A stretch of DNA of 64,000 nt from Clostridium sp. Marseille-P299 (GCF_900078195.1 NZ_FJVE01000007.1:1-64000); one strand, 5' to 3'. Positions 1 through 7,925 are shown, counted from the first letter of the stretch. Numbers and translations are program-made. Notes: generated by a model from the sequence alone, not told the origin.

Positions 1-122
1 AGATAAGATATCCCATAGCAAAAGCTAGTAAGACCCCTAAAAGACGATTAGGTAGATAGGTTAGAGGTGGAAGCACGGTAACGTGTGTAGCTGACTAATA
101 CTAATAGGTCGAGGGCTTAACC
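1..122 (+). rRNA. 23S ribosomal RNA, 3' end (partial)
   Basis: The sequence carries the conserved 3' terminus of bacterial 23S rRNA, including the GACTAATACTAATAGGTCGA stretch and the terminal GGGCTTAACC. The gene runs in from the left edge, so only about 120 bases are present. The mature end is placed near 122 by recall of the conserved terminus, so a few bases of uncertainty remain. No 5S rRNA gene follows; a terminator comes about 90 bases later. Confidence 0.95.
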
Positions 123-210
123 TAAAAAGTTTGTTTAAAAACAGATGGATGAAATCAGTGTGAAGTTTTGAGTGTATATAGAATTGAAAATATGTATAAA
201 ATGAGATTTT

Positions 211-241
211 AGAAACTACAGAAATGTGGTTTCTTTTTTTA
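211..241 (+). terminator. Intrinsic terminator of the rRNA operon
   Basis: AGAAACTACA pairs with TGTGGTTTCT (one G-U pair) around a four-base GAAA loop and is followed by a run of seven T. It lies about 90 bases after the 23S end, so this rRNA transcript appears to end without a 5S gene. The remaining bases 242-445 contain no convincing gene; a 60-codon open frame there lacks a ribosome binding site and family features. Confidence 0.85.
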
Positions 242-445
242 TTTATAATTGTTAGTTGTACTTGTAAGTGAAAAGAACATCCCTTGGAGATTGAGTCTGT
301 GCACAAGGGCTAATAAAGTCTTTCACGGTAGGTTATTATTCTTGAAATCAGGTCATAGCGCTTTTTCTCATCATTATGCTTTCATTAGTAAATTGTCATA
401 TGTTCACTGCAACTTGACATATATTAAATAAAAAGAGATTTAATT

Positions 446-754
446 ATGTCTTGGAGGTATAACACAGTGGATGGAAAATATAAATTAAGCCTGTCAACAC
501 CAATGGGAGAACAAAGTGGGATGTTATCTATAATAACATCAAAAGATGCTTTTACTGGAACGTTAGAAATGATGGGGATGCAACAAGATATTAAAGGAAC
601 AGTCGATGGCAATAACTTTGATTTTAAATTAGAGGCAAGAAAAATGCTGATGAAAGTTAAAATAGTATTTCATGGGACTATTGTAGGTGATCAATTAACA
701 GGGGAAGCCGATACAAACTTTGGAAAGATAAGAGTATCAGGGAATCGAATTTAA
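446..754 (+). CDS. Small beta-rich conserved hypothetical protein
   Basis: This 102-residue protein has no signal peptide, membrane segment or cysteine cluster. Alternating polar and hydrophobic residues, with repeated G-T/S-x motifs (FTGTLEMMG, DIKGTVDG, QLTGEAD, RVSGNRI), suggest a small antiparallel beta-barrel or sandwich. It resembles short bacterial hypothetical proteins beginning with a T-P-M-G segment near residue 18, which have no assigned function that I know of. The ribosome binding site is weak (AAAGAGA about 10 bases before the ATG). It stands alone, converging on the MobB-like gene across a shared terminator. A role in the neighbouring Mo/W island is possible but not shown. Confidence 0.6.
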   Translation: MSWRYNTVDGKYKLSLSTPMGEQSGMLSIITSKDAFTGTLEMMGMQQDIKGTVDGNNFDFKLEARKMLMKVKIVFHGTIVGDQLTGEADTNFGKIRVSGNRI

Positions 755-771
755 CAATTGAGTTAATTATC

Positions 772-816
772 AAAGCTGTAAAAATGCAAACGCTACTGCA
801 AATTTACAGCTTTTCT
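772..816. terminator. Bidirectional terminator
   Basis: AAAGCTGTAAA (772-782) pairs with TTTACAGCTTT (803-813) and is flanked by A-rich and T-rich tracts. It can serve both the 446-754 gene and the convergent 822-1391 gene. Confidence 0.8.
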
Positions 817-821
817 TATTA

Positions 822-1391
822 TTAACCATTTAATTCTGGGATTATTTGGGGAAGTTTATGTACAAAATCAGAAAATTCTTTATAATTCTTTTCTAAAATG
901 ACATCAGCATATTCAATTACAGATTTTGCAGAAGGTTTTATTTCGCTTGATTCATCACTTTTGATCATAATGAAATAAGTGGGCTTTACAACGTGACGTA
1001 GGCTATTGGATTCACATAGGATAAGTGCGTTGGATGGAACATAAGTTAGTGCTTTTTTAAGTGCTTCAATTAAATGCTCTTTTAATGAACGTATTAGATA
1101 GACCTTGATTGCGCCTGCTCTTTTTAGGAGCATTGTATCTTTATTGCCCTCATTTAATTCTTCAGTAATATCAAAAGTGCTCTTAAGACTGTTACAGATT
1201 CCACAACCTTCTCCACCTCTAGGGCAAATATCTTTATTATCATTAATAACAATAAATTTAAACGCTATAATAGGCACTTTATCACTATATGCTTTAATTA
1301 TATTAGTTGCTAAGGTTGTTTTTCCACTATTTCTACCCGTTGCACCAATTAAGATCATTCTATTACAATCTATAAGATTATGTGTTTTCAT
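822..1391 (-). CDS. MobB-like P-loop GTP-binding protein of Mo/W cofactor metabolism
   Basis: The protein is 189 residues from the ATG at 1391, which has GGGGA seven bases upstream; in-frame GTG/ATG codons up to 1412 are alternatives. A Walker A motif GATGRNSGKTT sits near the N-terminus, in the position and form seen in MobB, the nucleotide-binding protein that assists molybdopterin guanine dinucleotide synthesis. A cysteine motif, CPRGGEGCGIC, follows near residue 60; it is not part of classical MobB and may bind a metal or Fe-S cluster. The middle segment (ALILCESNSLRHVVKP) resembles the MobB region around the E-G/S-x-x motif. The location beside a Tat system, an AOR-family enzyme and moeA supports a role in cofactor nucleotide attachment or metal delivery. 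The exact reaction is inferred. Confidence 0.65.
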   Translation of the reverse strand: MKTHNLIDCNRMILIGATGRNSGKTTLATNIIKAYSDKVPIIAFKFIVINDNKDICPRGGEGCGICNSLKSTFDITEELNEGNKDTMLLKRAGAIKVYLIRSLKEHLIEALKKALTYVPSNALILCESNSLRHVVKPTYFIMIKSDESSEIKPSAKSVIEYADVILEKNYKEFSDFVHKLPQIIPELNG

Positions 1392-1405
1392 ATTCATCCC
1401 CATAC

Positions 1406-1435
1406 ATATCACATATTAATGAACGTATGTGATAT
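1406..1435. promoter_or_regulatory. Perfect 10-bp inverted repeat at the 5' end of the MobB-like gene
   Basis: ATATCACATA (1406-1415) and TATGTGATAT (1426-1435) are exact complements separated by 10 bases. The repeat lies just upstream of the MobB-like start, where a repressor would block transcription or a hairpin would form in the leader. The half-site resembles the CRP/FNR-type TGTGA core, but the spacing is longer than a classical CRP site. Confidence 0.45.
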
Positions 1436-1638
1436 AGCCATATTAATTTATTAATCAATCGATGGCAAACCTTTCTACTTATTCTTATATTAACGTATAA
1501 CTTTGTTCATTCTTCACTAGGTAATATAATTTTGATTATAACATTGCATGAAAAAATTTACAATATAAAGTGCTTTATGTTAAATTTGAAATACAGTTTC
1601 CTTTAATATATAAAATATAAGGGAAAAGAAAGTAAATA

Positions 1639-1667
1639 TTTACATAACTTTCTAAATTTGATATAAT
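1639..1667 (+). promoter_or_regulatory. Sigma-A promoter for the FMN-binding protein gene
   Basis: TTTACA (1639-1644) and TATAAT (1662-1667) are separated by exactly 17 bases. Transcription would start near 1674, leaving a leader of about 135 bases. That leader contains a nine-codon TTG frame (1712-1738) behind a good GGGAGG site. No other gene is seen in 1436-1808. Confidence 0.7.
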
Positions 1668-1808
1668 TGATACATTATTATATTTATAAAGACTAAAGTA
1701 ATAGGGAGGATTTGATAAATCATAAGTTTAAATGTTAATTTATTAACAAATATGTTTAAAGAGTGGTTTATCAATATTGGTATTTCAAAAAAATATAGGA
1801 GTGAAATT

Positions 1809-2594
1809 ATGAGAAGAAAAAAGAATAACTATGATCAGATAATTGCAGGAATCGTTTTATTTTTATTATCGATAGGTGTAATTGCGGGTGGTGAAAAGAT
1901 AAGAAGTGAAGTTCGTGCAGCAAATGGGACGTCTGTTGAAATTGCCAGTAAAAATGCCGAGCTTTATCAAGTGACAGATTTATACGAAAAGAAGGATGGA
2001 AGCTATGTTGTTCATGGAGTGGCAAAAGGATTTAAAAGTGATATAGTAGCTGCAATTACCTTTGATCATACTGGCGAAAAAATACTAGATTTAGAGATTA
2101 TCTCTCAAGATGAAACGGTGGATATAGGAAGTAAAATTGAAACGCCTGAATTTTTAACTGAATTTAATGAAATGAATGCTCCTATTAAAGTTGCTGACTT
2201 AGAAATATTGTCACCTACTGGAGGTAGTAATAACTTAGTCGATGATTCCAATAAATCAGAGGATAAGAAACATAACTCCTTAGAATGGAATTCGAATGAC
2301 TCTTCTGCCGAAGCAAATGCTTTTCGTAATTTATATGATGCTGGATTGCTAACAAGCGCAGTGAATGGTGAGCAACTTGATACTGCAATCGTAGATCTAT
2401 TACCAGAAGAGAGGGCTAGTATTGAACTAGAAAAAGCAAATTTATTGGTTAGCTTTTGCGAAGCGAAAGTGGAGAGTGAATACATAGATGCAATGTCAGT
2501 GGACGCTATTTCAGGTGCCACGGTTTCTTCAAAGGCGGTTGCAACGATTGTTAATAACGCTTATTTCTTTTTAGAGGAAAATATAATTAAATAG
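1809..2594 (+). CDS. Membrane-anchored extracytoplasmic FMN-binding domain protein
   Basis: The 261-residue protein is read from the ATG at 1809, preceded by AGGAG at seven-base spacing; the frame is open about 19 codons further upstream but lacks a site there. Residues 9-27 form one hydrophobic segment (IIAGIVLFLLSIGVIAG) after a basic start, placing the remainder outside the cell. The C-terminus carries DAISGATVSSKAV, the D-x-x-S-G-A-T motif of FMN_bind domains (as in RnfG and NqrC), where ApbE attaches FMN to the threonine. A Ser/Asn-rich stretch near residues 138-165 is probably a linker. Beside tatAC and an exported ferredoxin, it most likely moves electrons to or from the cell-surface redox module. 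No apbE gene is present in this window. Confidence 0.8.
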   Translation: MRRKKNNYDQIIAGIVLFLLSIGVIAGGEKIRSEVRAANGTSVEIASKNAELYQVTDLYEKKDGSYVVHGVAKGFKSDIVAAITFDHTGEKILDLEIISQDETVDIGSKIETPEFLTEFNEMNAPIKVADLEILSPTGGSNNLVDDSNKSEDKKHNSLEWNSNDSSAEANAFRNLYDAGLLTSAVNGEQLDTAIVDLLPEERASIELEKANLLVSFCEAKVESEYIDAMSVDAISGATVSSKAVATIVNNAYFFLEENIIK

Positions 2595-3006
2595 TCTATT
2601 AAAGAAATAATAAAAAATAAATGATTGAGAACAAAAAACTAAGAATAAGTGGCACAGAGTAAGTATCAAAAAATAAATAATAATACAAATGACATATAAT
2701 AAGTAACAAAGGAAAATTGCTGAGGTAAAATGAAACAGAATGGGTATCAAAGAATAAATGAGAAAGAACAAGTGACGGAAATAAGAGACAAAGAAAAGAT
2801 GTCTAAGGAGAATGAAACAGAATAGGTATTAAAGAAAAAATGATACAAAATAACTATCAAAGAGCAGCAGATGAGAAAGAGCAAATTATATAAAATAACA
2901 AAGAGTAAATTATATAAAATAAATGACAAATAGCAAATGGCTAATATTAAATGAAAAGAAAAATAATAAAGAATAAATGTTAAAGATCAAATTAACTGAA
3001 ATAAAA
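2595..3006. repeat. Gene-free purine-rich tract with degenerate repeats
   Basis: The plus strand is strongly enriched in A and G, and both strands are broken by stops in plausible frames. An approximately 82-base unit recurs, with TGAAACAGAAT followed by G/A-GGTAT at both 2731 and 2813. A 24-base unit (GAG-C/T-AAATTATATAAAATAA) is tandem at 2879 and 2903. Minus-strand open frames here encode only Leu/Ile/Phe-rich low complexity and look like artefacts of composition. I see no promoter, RNA or gene. Confidence 0.6.
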
Positions 3007-3105
3007 AGGGATGCCATAAGAAGCGTATATATGTGATTACGAAAATTCTACTTAGATAAACGGTGAATCACACATGATTTGCGTTTTAAGGCAGCCCTGT
3101 TTTTA
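3007..3105. terminator. Large imperfect hairpin, probable bidirectional terminator
   Basis: AGGGATGCC (3007-3015) pairs with GGCAGCCCT (3090-3098) with one mismatch, and pairing continues inward through AAGCG/CGC and ATGTGATT/AATCACACAT. The outer stem is flanked by AAAA and TTTTTA, so it can end both the FMN-protein transcript and the tatAC transcript. The arms are unusually long (about 35 bases) for a simple terminator. Confidence 0.55.
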
Positions 3106-3112
3106 TGTACAT

Positions 3113-3853
3113 TTACGCTTTTTTATTAGAAAGTTTCTCTTTTTTCTTATTTTTATCAACCATATAACATATTCCTATACTAAGTTCTAATAATATTACC
3201 ATTGGAATAGCTAGTAAAACTTGTGATACGACATCAGGTGGAGTAATAATAGCTGCGATGATAAAGATAATTAGGATTAAAACACCATGACTACGTTTCA
3301 TAAATGCAGGCTTTAAAATACCGATTTGTGATAAGAGATATACCAAAATTGGCATTTCAAATACTACTCCAAAGGATAGTAACATTGCATTACAAAAGGA
3401 TACAAAGCTATCAATGGATATTGTGGCTGTTACTAAATTAGATGAATATTTCATGAAAAATTTCAAGGTAGTTGGTAGGGCAATATTATAACCAAACACT
3501 ACACCTATAATAAAGAAAAAAAATCCAAAAAAGAGTGAGAAAAGTACATATTTTCTCTCTTTTACATATAAACCTTGTGCGATAAAGATCCATACTTGAT
3601 AAATTGTGATTGGAGAACATAGTACGAAAGCACAGGTAAATGCAAGTTTTACATATACCATGAATAACTCAGAAGGAGTTAAATAAATCAGTTTCATTCC
3701 TGGATTTAGATTGAATATGTATTGTATCAATACATCCATATATTGAAAGCAGATAAAGGCTCCAATAATATTTACTAAAAATATTATGATTAATCTCTTT
3801 CTAAGTTCTGCTAGATGACCAACTAATGTACTCGTTTTTTTAGTAGAATCCAT
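3113..3853 (-). CDS. tatC: Sec-independent protein translocase subunit TatC
   Basis: TatC is the integral-membrane receptor for twin-arginine signal peptides. The protein is 246 residues from the ATG at 3853, which has AAGGTGG five bases upstream; a GTG nine bases earlier would overlap that site. The conserved N-terminal segment GHLAELRKRLIIIF and six hydrophobic segments match the family at its usual length. Loop residues F-x-P-S-E-L-F (YLTPSELFMVYVKLAF) match the conserved periplasmic part. The C-terminus is Lys-rich and cytoplasmic. It follows tatA by 10 bases and is divergent from a gene encoding a twin-arginine lipoprotein ferredoxin, which is the obvious local substrate. Confidence 0.95.
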   Translation of the reverse strand: MDSTKKTSTLVGHLAELRKRLIIIFLVNIIGAFICFQYMDVLIQYIFNLNPGMKLIYLTPSELFMVYVKLAFTCAFVLCSPITIYQVWIFIAQGLYVKERKYVLFSLFFGFFFFIIGVVFGYNIALPTTLKFFMKYSSNLVTATISIDSFVSFCNAMLLSFGVVFEMPILVYLLSQIGILKPAFMKRSHGVLILIIFIIAAIITPPDVVSQVLLAIPMVILLELSIGICYMVDKNKKKEKLSNKKA

Positions 3854-3863
3854 AGTATCCACC

Positions 3864-4058
3864 TTATGAATTTTTAGTATTATCTTTTGGTTCCTCTGTT
3901 AAATTATTCATCTCACTTCTAATATCGGAGGTACCCTTTCTAAATTCTTTGATTGCCTCACCTAGAGAATGTCCAATTTGTGGTAACTTGCTTGGTCCAA
4001 AAACAACTAATGCGATGCACAGAATTAGAATTAACTCAAAGGCTCCTATTCTTCCCAT
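3864..4058 (-). CDS. tatA: Twin-arginine translocase subunit TatA
   Basis: The 64-residue protein has a single N-terminal membrane helix, the F-G-P-S-K-L-P hinge and an amphipathic helix (GHSLGEAIKEFRKG), which is the complete TatA layout. The acidic tail follows. AGAGGT lies five bases before the ATG. A single TatA with TatC makes a minimal two-component Tat system, as found in many Gram-positives. No tatB is seen. Confidence 0.95.
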   Translation of the reverse strand: MGRIGAFELILILCIALVVFGPSKLPQIGHSLGEAIKEFRKGTSDIRSEMNNLTEEPKDNTKNS

Positions 4059-4122
4059 AAATACCTCTTTTCTTTTAATATGATAACCAATAAACTACAA
4101 TTATTGAAACTATATGTTAAAA

Positions 4123-4151
4123 ATTATACACTATAGAAATGTAAAAATCAA
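4123..4151 (-). promoter_or_regulatory. Promoter for tatA-tatC
   Basis: On the minus strand, TTGATT and TATAAT are separated by 17 bases, about 65 bases upstream of tatA. It lies back to back with the ferredoxin-AOR promoter, so both units could be co-controlled from this 244-base divergent region. Confidence 0.65.
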
Positions 4152-4180
4152 CAAAAGTATAACAAATATTAACAAATGTA

Positions 4181-4210
4181 TTGACGGATTATACCAATAC
4201 AAGATACAAT
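4181..4210 (+). promoter_or_regulatory. Promoter for the ferredoxin-AOR operon
   Basis: TTGACG (4181-4186) and TACAAT (4205-4210) are separated by 18 bases, giving a leader of roughly 85 bases that ends in a strong AGGGGGGA ribosome binding site before the ATG at 4303. Confidence 0.65.
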
Positions 4211-4302
4211 GAAAGTGAATCATTGTAAATTAATTGAAATTATTATATCTTTATATGTTAAAATATTAGCAATCTTAAAATTAATGAATAGGGGGGATTA
4301 CT

Positions 4303-4935
4303 ATGTCAACTGAGATTAAAGAAAGCTTTCTTGATAAACAAATGACTAGAAGGCAATTCTTAAAAATTTCTGGAAAATCTCTAGTAGGATTAACAGTTTC
4401 AGCTACACTTCTTTCACTATTTGGATGCTCTATGCAGGAAATCGAAGATCAGCAAGTTTCTGTTTGGGCGATAGCACAAGGTCTTTTAGTAGTGAATACA
4501 GCAAAATGTACAGGATGCGAGAGGTGTGAAATTAACTGTACATTAGTAAATGATGGAGAAGCATCTACCTATATTTCCAGGGTAAAAGTAAGCCGTAATC
4601 TACATATCCATGGGAAAGAGGGAATGTATAATCGTAATTTTACATATTATCCAGATACCTGTAGACAGTGTAAGGATCCAGCCTGTGGAAATGCCTGTCC
4701 GAAAGATGCAATCGTTACGAACTCCCTGGGAATACGAACTGTAGACGAAGGGAAATGCATTGGATGTGGGGCTTGTGTAGAGGCCTGTCCATGGCATATG
4801 CCTACCGTTAATAAAGAAACCGGGAAATCAAGTAAATGTATCGCATGCGGAGAGTGCGCTAAGGGATGCCCTTCAGGAGCATTGCAAATCGTACCTTGGG
4901 ATGAAATAACTGCAGCAGCACAGAAAGTTGTATAA
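4303..4935 (+). CDS. Tat-exported lipoprotein ferredoxin with four [4Fe-4S] motifs
   Basis: Residues 15-20 (TRRQFL) followed by a hydrophobic stretch and a lipobox L-F-G-C at 39-42 form a twin-arginine lipoprotein signal. The mature protein should therefore fold with its clusters in the cytoplasm, be exported by Tat and stay lipid-anchored at the outer face. Sixteen cysteines occur in four groups (CTGCERCEINC, CRQCKDPACGNAC, CIGCGACVEAC, CIACGECAKGC), as in the 4x[4Fe-4S] electron-transfer subunits of the DMSO reductase and NrfC/YdhY families. The next gene encodes an AOR-family enzyme 14 bases downstream; E. coli YdhY-YdhV has a comparable pairing. It probably accepts electrons from that enzyme. 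Confidence 0.9.
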   Translation: MSTEIKESFLDKQMTRRQFLKISGKSLVGLTVSATLLSLFGCSMQEIEDQQVSVWAIAQGLLVVNTAKCTGCERCEINCTLVNDGEASTYISRVKVSRNLHIHGKEGMYNRNFTYYPDTCRQCKDPACGNACPKDAIVTNSLGIRTVDEGKCIGCGACVEACPWHMPTVNKETGKSSKCIACGECAKGCPSGALQIVPWDEITAAAQKVV

Positions 4936-4949
4936 GGAGGGGGAACGGG

Positions 4950-7076
4950 ATGGCTACATATGGATGGGCTGGCAAGATACTACGTGTAAACTTGACTACA
5001 GGTAATATTTCCACGGAAGATACGGGGAAATACAAAGATTATATTGGTGGAATGGGGATAGGATATAGAATTATTTATAATGAGGTGCCTTTATCAACAA
5101 AACCTTATGATCATGGCTCTAAATTTGTCATGGCAGTTGGGCCGTTAACAGGGTCTGGTGTACCATGCTCTGGTAGAATGAATATATCTTTATTATCCTC
5201 TTGGTCAAAGGGGTATTCAATTATTGATGCACATATGGGAGGTCATATAGGACCTCGTTTAAAATATGCAGGATATGATGCGGTTATTGTAGAAGGTAAG
5301 TCATTAACTCCAGTGTATTTACGTATCGATGATGATAACGTAAGTATTGAGGATGCTTCTCACATATGGGGGAAGGGAACCTTTGAAGCAAATAGAATTT
5401 TAACAGAAGAAAATGGAGGGGAATTTGAAACAGCTGCAATTGGACCTGCGGGCGAAAACCTCGTTAATTATTCAACCATAAACACATCATTTGGTAACTC
5501 TGGCGGTGGTGGTATTGGCGCTGTTATGGGAAGTAAAAAATTAAAAGGGATAGCAATTCGTGGAACTGGCTCTGTAAAGGTTGCTGATTCTAAGAAATTA
5601 CTAGAACTAAATAAATACATGTTAACGGAACTCATTGGAGGAAATAATAATCACAATGTTCCAGCTGTTCCACAAAGTTGGGCAGAATATTCCGCCGTGA
5701 GTGGAAAGAACCGTTGGTCAGGTGCTCCAGGGCGTAGATGGGAAAAAGCAGACGGAGGTGCTATTGATACAGGGGAACAACCATATGATGACAATAACAA
5801 AATTGCATACCGTTGTCTAAAAGGTGTATTTGATCATGGTGAAGTAGCATCAAACTACATTATAAAGCAAGGGGGATGTTCCTCTTGTCCAATCCGCTGT
5901 TATACTCAGTATGATATGGATCCACTTGCAGATTTCGATTTGCCAACGATGGTATCCAATACCTGTGTACCTATTTTATATGGATTTATGTGGTATCCAG
6001 ATGGTGTTAAGGATTTTAAATATGAAGGAGATGCTAGACTTGTATTAAGTGGAGCTGCTTCTCATGCACAGGATGATTTGGGACTTTGGTGTAATTATGC
6101 AAATCTTGAGCGAGATTTTAACTGGCTTTGTACTTCAGGTAAGATAAAGGAAGTTCTACCAAAAGCAGAATACGATAGTTTACCATGGGAATGGGAAAAG
6201 AGTGGTGACCCACGTTGGGCAGTAGAGATTATGCGACGCATTGCATACAAAGAAGGGGAGCTAGCAACCATTGGTGAAGGTACCTTAGCTATGGTAGAAA
6301 AGTGGAATCTAGGAAAAGAGTTCTATGATAGAATTGATTCCAATAATACGAATATTACATATAACGGATATCCAAAACATCATGCAAATGAAGATTCCGG
6401 TCAAATTGGACTATTATTTAACTTAATGTACAATCGTGATTGTATGATTCATCATTTGACGAATGTTGAGAATTCAGGTGCACCTTATGAAGTTACTAAG
6501 GCTACAATGGAAGGGTTCTTTGGAAAAGGATGCTACGATAGAGCAAAGGCCTACACTCCTATGAATCGTAATAAAGCAAAAGTAGCTAAATGGGCATTTA
6601 TTGGTAAGAATTTTCATGACAGTGCAACCCTTTGTAATTGGATGTGGCCTATGACACAATCACCATCAAAGAAGAGAAATTATGTTGGTGATTTAGATTT
6701 AGAAGCTAATTTTATGTCAGTGGTTACTGGGGTGAATTATACTAGAGAAAGTTTGGAATTTGATTGTGAACGTATCTCTCAAATGTTGCGTGTGATGACT
6801 GCAATATCGTTTAAGATTAACTGTGGTGAATCAAGTTTACGTGATACACATGATGCAATTCCTGAATGGGTTTTTGAACAAGATCCAGATTTTAAAGCCT
6901 TTGAAGAAGGAACTTATAAGATGGACCGTGAAGATATGGAACTAGCAAAAGATATGTTTTATGAAGAAATGGGCTGGGATATCAAAACAGGCATACCTAC
7001 CAGAGCAACCCTTGAAAAATTCGGGTTAGGTGATATGGCGGATGACTTAAGTGCTAGGGGAATTCTACCACGGTAA
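4950..7076 (+). CDS. Aldehyde:ferredoxin oxidoreductase family tungsten/molybdenum enzyme
   Basis: The family oxidises aldehydes or reduces carboxylates using a bis-pyranopterin W or Mo centre and one [4Fe-4S] cluster. The 708-residue protein begins with the N-terminal domain typical of the family (GWAGKILRVNLTTG, DYIGGMGIGYRI) and keeps GAVMGSKKLKGIAIRG. Cluster ligands are C310-x2-C313-x3-C317 (CSSCPIRC), with C562 (DSATLC) as the probable fourth. AAGGAGG precedes the ATG. No signal peptide is present, so if the enzyme acts outside it must be co-exported with the Tat-targeted ferredoxin encoded just upstream. The sequence looks closest to the YdhV-like branch rather than to archaeal formaldehyde or glyceraldehyde enzymes. 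The substrate cannot be told from sequence. Confidence 0.88.
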   Translation: MATYGWAGKILRVNLTTGNISTEDTGKYKDYIGGMGIGYRIIYNEVPLSTKPYDHGSKFVMAVGPLTGSGVPCSGRMNISLLSSWSKGYSIIDAHMGGHIGPRLKYAGYDAVIVEGKSLTPVYLRIDDDNVSIEDASHIWGKGTFEANRILTEENGGEFETAAIGPAGENLVNYSTINTSFGNSGGGGIGAVMGSKKLKGIAIRGTGSVKVADSKKLLELNKYMLTELIGGNNNHNVPAVPQSWAEYSAVSGKNRWSGAPGRRWEKADGGAIDTGEQPYDDNNKIAYRCLKGVFDHGEVASNYIIKQGGCSSCPIRCYTQYDMDPLADFDLPTMVSNTCVPILYGFMWYPDGVKDFKYEGDARLVLSGAASHAQDDLGLWCNYANLERDFNWLCTSGKIKEVLPKAEYDSLPWEWEKSGDPRWAVEIMRRIAYKEGELATIGEGTLAMVEKWNLGKEFYDRIDSNNTNITYNGYPKHHANEDSGQIGLLFNLMYNRDCMIHHLTNVENSGAPYEVTKATMEGFFGKGCYDRAKAYTPMNRNKAKVAKWAFIGKNFHDSATLCNWMWPMTQSPSKKRNYVGDLDLEANFMSVVTGVNYTRESLEFDCERISQMLRVMTAISFKINCGESSLRDTHDAIPEWVFEQDPDFKAFEEGTYKMDREDMELAKDMFYEEMGWDIKTGIPTRATLEKFGLGDMADDLSARGILPR

Positions 7077-7137
7077 TTCATTCCTATATTAGGTGATAGA
7101 ATGTTTTGACTTAGCTTATAGATGCATGGAGGATTCA

Positions 7138-7824
7138 ATGTTATTTGGAAGAAGGAAACCAGGATTTGTACAGATAGAAGAAGAGCTTAGTACCGTGAAA
7201 AGTATGGCCGAGGAATCTGCGACCAAGGAAAAAACAGATCTGTTGGAATATCTTGTATCATTACCGGATGTGGAAGATGAATTTGCAGAGGAATCATCCG
7301 AAGAACAGGAAAAGAAAGAAGAAATGACGGAGGCTAGAAAATTAGCTGAATATATCCGTACTAGATCGGCAGGGGCCTATCTTACCGGGTATTCTAATCT
7401 TAAAAAAGAAATAGAAAATGTAGATCAACTTTTAGTAGAAATTCAGGCGGATGATACTTGTCAGGATATTGCATATAAAGATGGTAAGAAAGACAGGTAC
7501 TTTTACTCTTCATTAAATATGAGCGATAATTATGCAATGATTTCTTCGTTAATTGAAGACAAGGATTTATCAGCGACAATTGTTGAAATGGTTCGTTTTA
7601 ATTGCTCGACTTATCCTACCCCACTTTCTTATTTTGAAAGGCATCCTTATTATGCAACGAAACCTCAGATTGAAAGAGCAATCGATCAAATCTATCATGT
7701 TGAGGAGTATAGCGATATCAGCCGGTTTACGAATAATAGAAGCAAAGATTATCTTTTTTCTACAAAGTATATGTCTTTAAGATATGCCACTGCGCTAGCA
7801 AAAGAAGAAGATTTCATGGATTAA
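7138..7824 (+). CDS. Unrecognised acidic protein of the AOR operon
   Basis: The ATG at 7138 has GGAGG five bases upstream, giving 228 residues; the frame is open to a GTG at 7093 but that has no site. It contains a Glu-rich segment around residues 55-85 and otherwise predicted helices, with no signal peptide, membrane segment or metal-binding cluster. I do not recognise the family. Its place directly after the ferredoxin and AOR genes, before a terminator, matches the position of E. coli ydhW after ydhV. A system-specific maturation or export chaperone (functionally like TorD) is possible, but the TorD signature is not seen. Confidence 0.65.
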   Translation: MLFGRRKPGFVQIEEELSTVKSMAEESATKEKTDLLEYLVSLPDVEDEFAEESSEEQEKKEEMTEARKLAEYIRTRSAGAYLTGYSNLKKEIENVDQLLVEIQADDTCQDIAYKDGKKDRYFYSSLNMSDNYAMISSLIEDKDLSATIVEMVRFNCSTYPTPLSYFERHPYYATKPQIERAIDQIYHVEEYSDISRFTNNRSKDYLFSTKYMSLRYATALAKEEDFMD

Positions 7825-7842
7825 GAATAAGAAAATAAAATT

Positions 7843-7879
7843 GCGGCTGTCGCAAGAGAATTTGCGGCAGCCGCTTCTT
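7843..7879 (+). terminator. Terminator of the ferredoxin-AOR operon
   Basis: GCGGCTGTCGCAA pairs with TTGCGGCAGCCGC (one G-U pair) in a 13-bp GC-rich stem, followed by a modest TTCTT tract. Confidence 0.75.
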
Positions 7880-7925
7880 GCATGGAATAATTAACTTAGA
7901 ATTGTATAGGAGGAAACATTAAGGT

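Noticed and set aside
249-431. 60-codon open frame after the rRNA terminator
   Set aside because: It has no ribosome binding site, no domain-like composition, and overlaps an AT-rich promoter region.
2571-2929. Two minus-strand frames rich in Leu, Ile and Phe
   Set aside because: They are antisense to the purine-rich repeat tract, so hydrophobic codons are produced by composition; neither has a ribosome binding site.
4600-4797. Minus-strand open frame inside the ferredoxin gene
   Set aside because: It is antisense to clear Fe-S cluster motifs and lacks a ribosome binding site.
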